Assembly: GCA_050290785.1 (NCBI GenBank)
Contig: JBNKIR010000041.1
Location: 52,173-116,172, forward strand
DNA length: 64,000 nucleotides
Origin: JAAGZL01 sp050290785
GTDB lineage: Bacteria; Pseudomonadota; Gammaproteobacteria; Chromatiales; Chromatiaceae
Direction: 5' to 3'
The position numbers and the translations under genes were made by a program. The notes below the pieces were generated by a model. That model was not told the origin of the DNA and ran no database searches. It saw only the letters and a list, made by a program, of their open reading frames with translations. This document shows positions 45,243 through 53,015 of the stretch, piece after piece. Position 1 is the first letter of the stretch, and the number at the start of each line of letters is the position of its first letter.

Positions 45243-45688
45243 CCAAATATCTCCAGCTGGTTTTTTTGCTTATCGCATGAACATCTCTATTAAGCGGCAG
45301 CCAGCGGTAAAAATTTAGTGTCTTGATAGGGTTGGAGTGCATCCAGTTCACACTATTCCATTAATTATAGGTGGAAAACCTAATTTATTATCGTTCTGGT
45401 CAGGTGCAGACAGAAAAAATATCTGCGCAATACTAGGTTACTGACATCTCCGCATACAGGTAGAGACGGGTTGATAGGGTGAATATGCCCAGAAGGTCAG
45501 AAAATTTGCCTAGACGCATACAGGCATATACGACTGATGTGCTCTTTAATCGCAACGTCTAAAGCGAAACAGGCTTAGCATATCGACAGTTGGCCCCAAT
45601 GCCCTCATCAGGCCGGACAAATCTGGGGGAAACGGAAAGCTACGCCATCTCTTGGATACCGCAGGTATTGTTTGATAGGGTGTGCAGC
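45243..45688. repeat. Noncoding stretch with short direct repeats
   Basis: About 450 bp carry no credible gene. The 10-mer TTGATAGGGT occurs three times exactly, at 45323-45332, 45471-45480 and 45672-45681. CGCATACAGG occurs twice, at 45451-45460 and 45515-45524. All are in the same orientation. Spacing is irregular, so this is not a CRISPR array. It may be a regulatory region, a decayed repeat or an RNA leader; I cannot decide. Confidence 0.5.
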
Positions 45689-45726
45689 AAATGGCCGCGA
45701 ATACCAGGTAGGTATCGCGGCCATTT
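45689..45726 (-). terminator. Long perfect hairpin after the 53-residue gene
   Basis: AAATGGCCGCGA (45689-45700) pairs perfectly with TCGCGGCCATTT (45715-45726), extended by ATACC/GGTAT. It begins 3 bp after the stop of the small minus-strand gene. It has no T-run on the minus strand, so it may stabilise the 3' end as much as terminate. Confidence 0.55.
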
Positions 45727-45729
45727 ATG

Positions 45730-45891
45730 TTAGGGGCGTTTCGGAGTGGTGTACTCGGCCACTTTGTGAAAAGACTCCCAAATGGTCTCGTAGCCTACGA
45801 AGCCCTTTTCGTTAGCCGCCATCTGACGGGTTGTAACAAAACGTGCCTTGCCTTCTGGCACCTTAGGTCTGGTTTTGGCTGGTCCGCTCAT
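45730..45891 (-). CDS. Small conserved-looking protein (53 aa)
   Basis: An ATG at 45891 with AAAGGTG 5 nt upstream opens a 53-residue frame to TAA 45730. The protein begins MSGPAKTRPKVPEGKARFVT and ends FHKVAEYTTPKRP. It is basic and has an aromatic core segment (GFVGYETIWESF). The good ribosome-binding site, the natural composition and the strong hairpin directly after the stop support a real gene. I cannot name a family. No signal peptide or membrane helix is present. Confidence 0.6.
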   Translation of the reverse strand: MSGPAKTRPKVPEGKARFVTTRQMAANEKGFVGYETIWESFHKVAEYTTPKRP

Positions 45892-46139
45892 AATTCACCT
45901 TTCTCTTAGCTCTCGAAGTATCAACTACCTTATTTGCAGTTTAACCTTCTCAAGTCACCATAATTTTTTCGAGCTTGGATTATATAGCAGCAGTATAGAG
46001 GAGACCAGCAATCAGAGGCTTATCTGGATTTCTATTTTTTTTGCTGCTATTCATACCGCTTATCCCTGTTTTTGGCTCCCATTTCAGATAAAATCCATAA
46101 TTCGCACAACTTATTACTTCTAAAAGAGAATTGCCCGGA

Positions 46140-46487
46140 ATGCCACAATATATATTTGTTTATCTAGGGGGTGAATACCCTTCCAGCCCGGAAGAGGGAC
46201 AAAAGCATTTTCAAAAGTATCAGAGATGGCTCGACTCCCTTGGCGACGCGGTCATAAGCCCGGCCATACCCTTCAAAGACACCCACTCAGTTCAGACCGA
46301 TGGTACTGCCTCCCCTGGAAGCATGACTGGTATGTCAGGACTCAGTATTCTCCGCTTAAACTCCATGCAGGAGGCCCTGGAAGCTGCTCAGTCCTGTCCC
46401 TTTTTAGAGATCAATGGCGTCCTGGAGGTATCAGAGATGATCGAAATGTCCAACTCAGATGCGGGTGGGGGCCAGGCAGTAAACTAG
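46140..46487 (+). CDS. YCII-related domain protein
   Basis: From ATG 46140 the protein is 115 residues. The pattern PQYIFVYLGGEYPSSPEEGQKHFQKYQRWLDSLG, a small ferredoxin-like fold with the conserved start and the W-x-x-x-L-G helix, matches YCII/DGPF-type proteins. The end EAAQSCPFLEINGVLEVSEMIEM also fits. Members are implicated in small-molecule turnover, but this one has no assigned reaction. An upstream TTG at 46131 is possible but has poor spacing to a ribosome-binding site. Confidence 0.7.
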   Translation: MPQYIFVYLGGEYPSSPEEGQKHFQKYQRWLDSLGDAVISPAIPFKDTHSVQTDGTASPGSMTGMSGLSILRLNSMQEALEAAQSCPFLEINGVLEVSEMIEMSNSDAGGGQAVN

Positions 46488-46511
46488 GGCCTGTTAGCAC
46501 CGATTCTAGTG

Positions 46512-47561
46512 ATGGAGTTTGTCTGTTACGACCATTGGGATCAGTTGCCGCATGACGCCGGTGAATTTTTCGCCGTAGCCGGGAGGGAGAGCGCCTTTTT
46601 CTCCCTGCCATGGCTGAAAAATCTTACAGATAACGGGCTTGATGAAGATCAGTCAGCATTTCTGGCTTGCGTCCTTGATAGAGACAGTCTCCTTGCGCTG
46701 CTACCCCTGACCAGGCGCGGTGGAAATCACTATTATTCACTTAAGCACCTCTATACCTCACTCTCCAGCTTACTGATTTGTGAAGATCGCCAGGATCAGA
46801 TTATTGAGTGTTTGGTTGGGGGCCTGACGCTCCTGCCAATTGACTATCTGCAGATAGACCCCATCGCAGAGGATGATCCCAAACTGCTCCTATTACAGAG
46901 GGCGCTGGAAGCTTCCAGTTATACATGTCAACGTCACTATCGATTCTATAACTGGTTCCACCGTACCGAACAACAGACATTCGCCGACTATATCTCCTCC
47001 CGTCCAGCTAGAGTACGCAATACCATTGCCCGCAAACAGCGTAAGCTCGAACGGGAACACGGATACCGAATCTCGCTGTATACAAAGAATGATCTACAAA
47101 AAGGTATGGCGGACTACCGTTCTGTCTATACCGCCAGCTGGAAGGCCGAGGAACAGTTTATTGAATTTATCGATGGACTGGCAGCGCGATTTGCACAGCA
47201 GGGCTGGCTAAGGCTGGCAATCCTCTACGCCGGGGAAGCCCCTGCTGCGGCCCAGTTCTGGTTTGTCGCCCACGGCAAGGCCAGTATCTTCAAGCTGGTC
47301 TATGATCAGGCCTGGATGAGATATTCGCCCGGCTCCATCCTTACTGCATATCTCATGCGACATGTGATAGATATAGATAAGGTTGAGGAGATCGATTTTC
47401 TTACCGGCAACGACGCCTACAAGCAGGAGTGGATGTCTGAGCGCAGAGAGCGTATCAAGCTGTGCTGCTTTCCTTCAAAGCCCCAAGAAGGTCCCGGAAT
47501 GCGTTTGTTAGGGCCATTTGCCGGATTGCTGAACTGGCTAAGGCGGACGGTGTATACTTGA
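46512..47561 (+). CDS. GNAT-type acyltransferase (BioF2/CelD-like)
   Basis: The 349-residue protein looks like a double-GNAT transferase of the kind annotated as BioF2-like or CelD-like. Supporting segments are SPAR-like RPARVRNTIARKQRKLER, YRSVYTASWKAEEQFIEFIDGL, RLAILYAGEAPAAAQFWFV, and FKLVYDQAWMRYSPGSIL, where a transferase core is expected. The substrate is not evident. It follows the YCII gene by 24 bp. An in-frame GTG at 46509 is an alternative start. Confidence 0.65.
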   Translation: MEFVCYDHWDQLPHDAGEFFAVAGRESAFFSLPWLKNLTDNGLDEDQSAFLACVLDRDSLLALLPLTRRGGNHYYSLKHLYTSLSSLLICEDRQDQIIECLVGGLTLLPIDYLQIDPIAEDDPKLLLLQRALEASSYTCQRHYRFYNWFHRTEQQTFADYISSRPARVRNTIARKQRKLEREHGYRISLYTKNDLQKGMADYRSVYTASWKAEEQFIEFIDGLAARFAQQGWLRLAILYAGEAPAAAQFWFVAHGKASIFKLVYDQAWMRYSPGSILTAYLMRHVIDIDKVEEIDFLTGNDAYKQEWMSERRERIKLCCFPSKPQEGPGMRLLGPFAGLLNWLRRTVYT

Positions 47562-47587
47562 ACTTTGCAAATATGAAGACAGGTCCC

Positions 47588-47899
47588 ATGGAACAGATTA
47601 TTGATATTGAAAAATATGAAACACTTCAGGAGATTTTTGTTGGAGAGATCATCGAGCAGATCCGCCTAAAGCTTATTGAGGCCGGGATCTCCGGAGATCT
47701 GCTTATCGAGCTTACTGGTCATATCGCATTCAGTGTCACCAGCACTATTGATGGTAATGCGATCATCGAAAGAGATGGCGTCGATGTCCATCCCTATCTG
47801 GTCTTTTCCGGTGAGGAGGATCAGATTATCCACGGGGGCGAGAACTCTTTTACCCATGAATTCGTGGCCAGTGAGATGGCCAAGGCGTTCAGCGACTGA
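47588..47899 (+). CDS. Hypothetical protein (103 aa)
   Basis: From ATG 47588 (GACAGG 3 nt upstream) the protein is 103 residues, acidic and probably cytoplasmic. It begins MEQIIDIEKYETLQEIFVGE and contains VDVHPYLVFSGEEDQIIHGG. I recognise no family. It lies between the GNAT gene and another unknown gene, on the same strand with an 17-bp gap to the latter. ATG 47573 is an alternative start. Confidence 0.55.
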   Translation: MEQIIDIEKYETLQEIFVGEIIEQIRLKLIEAGISGDLLIELTGHIAFSVTSTIDGNAIIERDGVDVHPYLVFSGEEDQIIHGGENSFTHEFVASEMAKAFSD

Positions 47900-47916
47900 A
47901 GGATCAATGTGGCAAG

Positions 47917-48552
47917 ATGACGATAAAACTTACACAAAAACACATCATTAAGGGCACTCAGGAGCTGGTATTGATCGACGACTACGTCGATATTCGCACC
48001 AAGGCACCATTTAAGGATGAAGAAGTGATCAGGGTGATGCTTACGGTGCTTAACCCGGAGCCGGTCATTAGCAAGTCGAAGCTGGAATTTAATAGCCGGG
48101 TCAATGGCTGCCCACTCATATCACTCTATTTGGGGGAACCCAGCACCGAGGAGTTCAACGCATTTGTCAACGAGCTGAAGCAGAGGGCACTCGAGGAATT
48201 CAGTGCCTTTGCCGGCCTTAGACGCCCCGGCCCCGTTTCCGGGATAGAAGCCGAAGAGCCGCCGCCCGAACGCGATGAGTCTGCAGAAGAGCGTATCGTC
48301 AGCAAGAGAAAGTTTATTGATGCCGCAAAGATTGGGGATGCAATTGAGATGCTGGCAGCTCAGCTGGATTTGGAGGATATAAAGCCGTTTATCTCGACCC
48401 TGGAGGCACTAAAGGAGGAGCCAAATAATCAGGACCTGCTGGTCCAGCTGCTGCATGCATTCAACGACCTGGGATCAAGGCAGGGGCCTGTTCTGGCCTA
48501 CGCGCCTTACGTAAACGTCCTGCTGTCCGACGATCCATTTGAGAGAAAATAA
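47917..48552 (+). CDS. Hypothetical protein (211 aa)
   Basis: The 211-residue soluble protein has a beta-rich N-terminal half (LIDDYVDIRTKAPFKDEEVIRVMLTVLNPEPVI in shorter pieces) and, after a Glu/Pro-rich linker near residue 115, a helical C-terminal half (AAQLDLEDIKPFISTLEALK). Family and function are unknown to me. It is the last gene of the plus-strand group starting at 46140 and meets the convergent SlyD-like gene with a 6-bp gap. Confidence 0.55.
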   Translation: MTIKLTQKHIIKGTQELVLIDDYVDIRTKAPFKDEEVIRVMLTVLNPEPVISKSKLEFNSRVNGCPLISLYLGEPSTEEFNAFVNELKQRALEEFSAFAGLRRPGPVSGIEAEEPPPERDESAEERIVSKRKFIDAAKIGDAIEMLAAQLDLEDIKPFISTLEALKEEPNNQDLLVQLLHAFNDLGSRQGPVLAYAPYVNVLLSDDPFERK

Positions 48553-48558
48553 CCAGGT

Positions 48559-49068
48559 TTAGATAGGCACTACATTTTCGCCATCGATATCCGGGCCTTG
48601 AACGATCTTGGTTCCTGCCTCGATCTCTTCCGGAGTTGCATCCCGGACCGATAGAATCTCCAGGGTGAAGATCAGATCTCTGCCGCAGAGCGGGTTATTG
48701 CCATCAACGGTCAGGGTCTTATCATCCATGCGGGTGACGATGAACTCCATTGTCTCGCCCTTCTCATTTTCCATCAGGATCTTGGTCCCGATCTCACGGT
48801 ACTCTTCCGGTACGTTTTCGATGTGGTCAGTGAATACCAGGCTCTCATCACGGGCGCCGTAAATCAGGTTGCCGTCGATTGGGACCTCGATGGTATCTCC
48901 GGCAGACCGTCCCGCAAGCTCATCAGTAACCTGGGTTGCCAGCGTCTGACCGGCTCCATGTACGTAGCTTAGTGGGAACTCGATGGTGGAAAGGACATGC
49001 CCGCTCTTTTTATCCGTGACCTTATAGGTCAATTCGACCATCTTATTGTTTTGAATTATCTCTTTCAT
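48559..49068 (-). CDS. SlyD-like FKBP-type peptidyl-prolyl isomerase
   Basis: The 169-residue protein has the SlyD arrangement of an FKBP domain with an inserted flap (IF domain): NNKMVELTYKVTDKKSGHVL, PLSYVHGAG, GRSAGDTIEVPI, and the later DGNNPLCGRDLIFTLEILSV. GNNPLAG is the family block, here GNNPLCG. It catalyses prolyl isomerisation or chaperoning in the cytoplasm. It lacks the His/Cys-rich metal tail of E. coli SlyD. It is preceded 6 bp upstream by an unknown gene on the same strand. Confidence 0.85.
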   Translation of the reverse strand: MKEIIQNNKMVELTYKVTDKKSGHVLSTIEFPLSYVHGAGQTLATQVTDELAGRSAGDTIEVPIDGNLIYGARDESLVFTDHIENVPEEYREIGTKILMENEKGETMEFIVTRMDDKTLTVDGNNPLCGRDLIFTLEILSVRDATPEEIEAGTKIVQGPDIDGENVVPI

Positions 49069-49074
49069 GGATGA

Positions 49075-49425
49075 TCAGAAGATGGATGCCGCAAAGATCT
49101 TGGGTTCGCCCCTTTCATAGCCGATCACCATTCTGCCCAGCCACTCGCCCGGCTTCTTGGTGCTGCGGACCCTAAACAGAAATGACACATGCTCGCCGCG
49201 GCGGATGAAGCCAAGGAAGTCGTAGTTCTGGTCAAGACTGCGGGTCAGTTCGCTATGGGCAAACTGGTTGCCCACTTCCACTTCATTCAGGCCGAGCATC
49301 AGGTCATAGGAAAAATTTCGGATAAATTTTCCGTATGCACCTTCATTGGAATATTTAATCAGATCCTCCCACCAGGGGATACCCATCTCCAGAAGCTCTT
49401 CATCTGTCTTATCAATAATATTCAT
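49075..49425 (-). CDS. Hypothetical protein (116 aa)
   Basis: The 116-residue soluble protein begins MNIIDKTDEELLEMGIPWWE and has RRGEHVSFLFRVRSTKKPGEWLGRMV in its C-terminal half. I do not recognise a family. It lies 6 bp upstream of the SlyD-like gene, so the two form a unit. The aprMBA operon is upstream but separated by two terminator hairpins, so co-transcription with it would need read-through. Confidence 0.55.
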   Translation of the reverse strand: MNIIDKTDEELLEMGIPWWEDLIKYSNEGAYGKFIRNFSYDLMLGLNEVEVGNQFAHSELTRSLDQNYDFLGFIRRGEHVSFLFRVRSTKKPGEWLGRMVIGYERGEPKIFAASIF

Positions 49426-49467
49426 CTGTAGCTCTTTAATATTGGAAACGCCATACCTTACAAATAA

Positions 49468-49498
49468 AAAGAGGCCAACACAAAATATTGGCCTCTTT
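49468..49498. terminator. Intrinsic terminator downstream of aprA (distal)
   Basis: AAAGAGGCCAA (49468-49478) pairs perfectly with TTGGCCTCTTT (49488-49498). On the minus strand it is followed by TTATTTG. It is the second of two terminators after the aprMBA operon. Confidence 0.75.
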
Positions 49499-49510
49499 AA
49501 CCCTGTAAAG

Positions 49511-49542
49511 CCAGGCAGGGGCCCAAAAGGGCACCTGCCTGG
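49511..49542. terminator. Strong hairpin directly after aprA (proximal)
   Basis: CCAGGCAGG (49511-49519) pairs with CCTGCCTGG (49534-49542), with an inner GCCC-AAAA-GGGC. It sits 6 bp past the aprA stop. TTTATTTTA lies on the plus-strand side only, so on the minus strand it may protect or pause rather than terminate by itself. Confidence 0.6.
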
Positions 49543-49548
49543 TTTATT

Positions 49549-51462
49549 TTACTGACCAGCCTTCTCTTTAGCCTTCAGTTCTGCCAGAGCTTTATCTTCG
49601 ATATCTCCGACCAGATGATAGAGAGGTGCCTTTTCCATGGTGTATTCGCCAGTAGCTGGATCACGACGGGAAACTGTCAGTACATGCCAGTTCTCGTCAT
49701 CCACCTTCATGGCGTCACCACGGTAGTAGTAACCCGGCCAACGAGTCTCCTTACGGAACAGGGTGTGCTGGAATACAGACTCTGCAGCAAGATGACGGTG
49801 CTTCAGCTCCCATGCACGAAGCAGTTCGTGGATGTTCTCTGCAGCAACCTTATCCAGATCCTCCTCCAGGATCTTCATCTTCTTCAGACCGATGCTCAGC
49901 AGCTTCTCATTGGTCATGTAGTTAACCGTTACACCACCACAGTACTCATCCATCAGCTTCTGCAGACGATCCAGACCCTGACGTGGGTTGATGTAGTTCG
50001 GGTTAACACTACCTGCAACGATCTCGTTGCGGTAAACCTTGTAGTGCTCCAGCGGCTTATAGATCTCGGCCTTGCGGCGATCGATCTGAGCCTGAGAAAC
50101 AGAGATGCCCTCGGCCTTGCCGTCGTCGATGTACTTACAGGCAGCCTTGGCAGCCAGACGACCCTCGGTGAAAGAACCGGAGGAGAAGGCGTGCGGAGTT
50201 CCGCCGATGGCGTCGCCGGCACCGAACAGACCTTCAACGGTGGTCATACGGTTGTAGCCCCAGAAGTACTCGGGTGGAGACAGGTCTTCCGGACCGGAGC
50301 ACCAGGCGCCGGAACCGGTGGCGTGGGAACCCATCACATAAGGCTCAGAGGTGGTGAGCTCCGGGTTCTCGTACTTAGGGTTAACGTCGGTAGCGGCCCA
50401 CAATACGGCCTGACCAACGGTCATACCCAGGAAGTTGTGCCATCCGATCTCTTCCAGATGCGGGTCCTGGAAGGCCTCCATGGTAACCATGTGGATAGGA
50501 CCACGACCGGCATTGACCTCATTGATCAGCGCGTGGTTACGCAGGCAGGTTGGGATAGGACGGTGGGTAGCGTGAGACAGCTCTGGATCCAGATACTCCT
50601 TACCTACCATCTTCTGCAACTCAGGGAACCACTTGGATTCGTACTCTTCACCGTTGCAGTTCTGGGTGTAGGTCTTCAGATGCAGGAAGTATGCGCCAAC
50701 CGGACCGTAACCGTCTTTGAAACGGGCCAGAACGATCTTGTTCTCCATCTGGGTCATCTTGGCACCGGCGCCGATCAACAGACCATAGGCAGAACCGGAG
50801 GACCAAGGTGCGTACCATACACGACCAGCACCCTCACCAACGGAGCGTGGCTTGTAGATGTTGGAGGCACCACCGGCACCAACGATAACGGTCTTGGACT
50901 TGAAGACGTGGTAGTTACCGGTACGTACGTTGAAACCAACAGCACCGGCTACGCGGTTCTCTTTGGAATCGTCCATCAGCAGGTGGGTTACACAGATACG
51001 GTTATAGACCTTGTCCGCAGATTTTTTGGCGGCTTCGGCCACCAGCGGCTTGTAGGACTCACCGTGGATCATGATCTGCCAGCGACCTTCACGCAGATAG
51101 GCTCCGGTCTTCGGGTTGCGCATGATCGGCATGCCCCAATCCTCAAACTGATGCACGGTTGAGTCAACGTGACGGGCCATATCGAAGGCCAGGTCTTCGC
51201 GCACCATACCCATCAGGTCGATACGGGCGTAACGCACGTGATCTTCCGGATTGTTCTCGCCAAAGCGGGTGCCCATGTAGCAGTTGATCGCGTACAGTCC
51301 CTGCGCCACAGCGCCGGAACGGTCGATGTTTGCTTTTTCTGCAATAACGATCTTCTTGTCCTTGCCCCAGTAACGCGCCTCAAAGGCAGCACCGGTACCG
51401 CCAAGGCCAGCACCTGCAACCAGGATATCGATATTGTCTTCTACGATAGTTTTGTAAGCCAT
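49549..51462 (-). CDS. aprA: Adenylylsulfate reductase subunit alpha AprA (copy 2)
   Basis: The 637-residue FAD subunit has IDILVAGAGLGGTGAAFEARYWG at the N terminus in pieces, RSGAVAQGLYAINCYMG, LMGMVREDLAFDMARHVDS, EGRWQIMIHGESYK, NLMTNEKLLSIGL-like MTNEKLLSIGLKKM, and the RDPATGEYTMEKAPLYH tail. It resembles the sulfur-oxidiser type found with AprM, and differs from copy 1 in the N-terminal half and length. It starts at TAATG overlapping the aprB stop. In sulfur oxidation it would turn sulfite plus AMP into APS. Two hairpins follow it. Confidence 0.95.
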   Translation of the reverse strand: MAYKTIVEDNIDILVAGAGLGGTGAAFEARYWGKDKKIVIAEKANIDRSGAVAQGLYAINCYMGTRFGENNPEDHVRYARIDLMGMVREDLAFDMARHVDSTVHQFEDWGMPIMRNPKTGAYLREGRWQIMIHGESYKPLVAEAAKKSADKVYNRICVTHLLMDDSKENRVAGAVGFNVRTGNYHVFKSKTVIVGAGGASNIYKPRSVGEGAGRVWYAPWSSGSAYGLLIGAGAKMTQMENKIVLARFKDGYGPVGAYFLHLKTYTQNCNGEEYESKWFPELQKMVGKEYLDPELSHATHRPIPTCLRNHALINEVNAGRGPIHMVTMEAFQDPHLEEIGWHNFLGMTVGQAVLWAATDVNPKYENPELTTSEPYVMGSHATGSGAWCSGPEDLSPPEYFWGYNRMTTVEGLFGAGDAIGGTPHAFSSGSFTEGRLAAKAACKYIDDGKAEGISVSQAQIDRRKAEIYKPLEHYKVYRNEIVAGSVNPNYINPRQGLDRLQKLMDEYCGGVTVNYMTNEKLLSIGLKKMKILEEDLDKVAAENIHELLRAWELKHRHLAAESVFQHTLFRKETRWPGYYYRGDAMKVDDENWHVLTVSRRDPATGEYTMEKAPLYHLVGDIEDKALAELKAKEKAGQ

Positions 51463-51944
51463 TAGTAGTACACCCCTGCTTTCATTTCCAGGCCATTGGA
51501 TTCCAGCGTGTGCAGGTCTCCATCATCCAGACGGATGTATTTCGGCTCGTTAAAAAGTAACTGGCTATCACGTTGTTCCTGAGTAGGCGCGGATTCATTG
51601 GCCAGCTTAGGAATTCCGACCCCCCATGGTTTGGTGGTTATAGGAGCCAGCAGGTTTAGGTCAGTTTCGCCGTTACGGGACTTGATGCGCCAAGCGATAA
51701 CGCCCTTTTCCTCATCACGGATAGCGCGTACCGAGTGACCCAGCGGAGCGAAGTCGGCATAGCCACGAACGTCGATAGCATTATGTGGGCAGGCCTTAAC
51801 ACAGGAGTAGCACTCCCAGCACATGTTAGGCTCAAGATTGTAAGCACGACGATAGGTGGTATCGATGTGCATAATGTCGGACGGGCAGATATCAACACAG
51901 TGTCCACAACCGTCACAACGAGTCATATATACAAATGTAGGCAT
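51462..51944 (-). CDS. aprB: Adenylylsulfate reductase subunit beta AprB (copy 2)
   Basis: The 160-residue subunit carries two [4Fe-4S] sites: CDGCGHCVDICPSD (C10, C13, C16, C20) and CWECYSCVKACP. The first site has the compact ferredoxin spacing, unlike copy 1. The C-terminal tail is longer (NESAPTQEQRDSQLLFNEPK). Together with AprA it forms the soluble heterodimer that docks on AprM. Upstream is aprM, 38 bp away. Confidence 0.95.
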   Translation of the reverse strand: MPTFVYMTRCDGCGHCVDICPSDIMHIDTTYRRAYNLEPNMCWECYSCVKACPHNAIDVRGYADFAPLGHSVRAIRDEEKGVIAWRIKSRNGETDLNLLAPITTKPWGVGIPKLANESAPTQEQRDSQLLFNEPKYIRLDDGDLHTLESNGLEMKAGVYY

Positions 51945-51982
51945 TTTATTCCTCTCTTTTAATTAGTTCGTTGAGCGGATAC

Positions 51983-52825
51983 TTAGTAGTGACGTGGGTG
52001 TTCACGCTTGATGCCAAGCCCCATGTAACCAGGCTTTTCGCCCATGTACTCAGGGATATCCGGATATCTTGCATGCACCTTAGGATCTGACAGATCAGGT
52101 ACGTCAGGCAGATTCTCTTGTGAACCATCCGCTTTGGTGATCTTCTTCTGGTAGGCGGCAGCCGGCTTGAAGAACATGTGGGCGAACTTCGACCACAATA
52201 CTGTTGTGAACAGGACGGTGCTTGCGATGAAGTAGATCACAAAGAACAGCAGACTCAATCCGGCAAGGCCCGCGCCTGAGAGAGACCAAAGCAGTCCGAA
52301 AGTGGTGGTCATCAGCAGGGAGACGATAAAGAGGTCGGCCATAGCCAATTTGAATATCTTTTTACCCTCTGAGTTTACGTCCACACGGATAGAGAACCAG
52401 AACCAGTAGCCTCCGACCATAACCAGAGCCGCGCCCAGATGCCACAATATCGGCCAGATGCCGGCTGCAGCCACCGTTGGGAACAGAAAGATCTGCACGA
52501 TGGTGGAAACCATAAACATGATGAAACCGTACATCAGGCAAAGGTGAGAGATCCTGCGTTTAACGTTGTTAAACTCGGAGGAAGTCATGATCTCCCCAAG
52601 GAGGGTGGAAATCATAAGGCCGATTTTCTGCCCGCCGCTAACGGTGCGGGTGGCATTCTTTTGGGCCTTCTTCGCATTCTCGAAAAAGTATTTGGCACTC
52701 TTCTTATGGACGGTATCCAGAATGGTGCCACCGATCACTGCAATCAACATCAGAACGATGTAAATTTGCATGATCATTGGCGAGATAAATGCTGATAGCT
52801 CGCTAAATGGGTTGGTTGTAATCAT
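51983..52825 (-). CDS. aprM: APS reductase membrane anchor AprM
   Basis: The 280-residue integral membrane protein has about six hydrophobic helices (IVLMLIAVIGGTI, YGFIMFMVSTIVQIFLF, LWHLGAALVMVGGYWFWF, ADLFIVSLLMTTTFGLLW, LSLLFFVIYFIASTVLFTTV) and a cytoplasmic C-terminal tail (AAYQKKITKADGSQENLPDVP). It matches AprM of phototrophic and chemotrophic sulfur oxidisers, which is thought to link AprBA to the quinone pool. It is first in the operon, with GAGAGAGGAGAC before ATG 52825. Confidence 0.88.
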   Translation of the reverse strand: MITTNPFSELSAFISPMIMQIYIVLMLIAVIGGTILDTVHKKSAKYFFENAKKAQKNATRTVSGGQKIGLMISTLLGEIMTSSEFNNVKRRISHLCLMYGFIMFMVSTIVQIFLFPTVAAAGIWPILWHLGAALVMVGGYWFWFSIRVDVNSEGKKIFKLAMADLFIVSLLMTTTFGLLWSLSGAGLAGLSLLFFVIYFIASTVLFTTVLWSKFAHMFFKPAAAYQKKITKADGSQENLPDVPDLSDPKVHARYPDIPEYMGEKPGYMGLGIKREHPRHY

Positions 52826-53015
52826 TGTCTCCTCTCTCCCGGGGATAGTGGACGTCTTTAAAATAGTGAAAACCAGCCAATAATAAACATATGGCGTAGT
52901 ATCCTCTAATTAGTAATCCTTTGTAGTTGATTAGCGGGGTTAATAGATCACGGCAGGGGCCCGTGTCCCGTGCCTGGCATGAGGCGACTATATCATAGGG
53001 GCTAAGGTCTGGTGC

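Noticed and set aside
45615..45655. GGGGGAAACGGAAAGCTACGCC resembles part of a cyclic-di-GMP (GEMM) riboswitch
   Set aside because: Only a short piece is similar. The CGCAAAGC core is altered to CGGAAAGC and the upstream GCAAACC hairpin is not found, so a riboswitch is not supported.
45243..45688. CRISPR array from the repeated TTGATAGGGT
   Set aside because: Repeats are only 10 bp, three copies, with unequal spacing of 148 and 201 bp; no cas genes are present.
49615..51162. A 515-codon open frame on the plus strand across aprA copy 2
   Set aside because: It lies fully antisense to aprA, whose protein is clearly conserved; the long frame results from codon bias in a strongly expressed gene.
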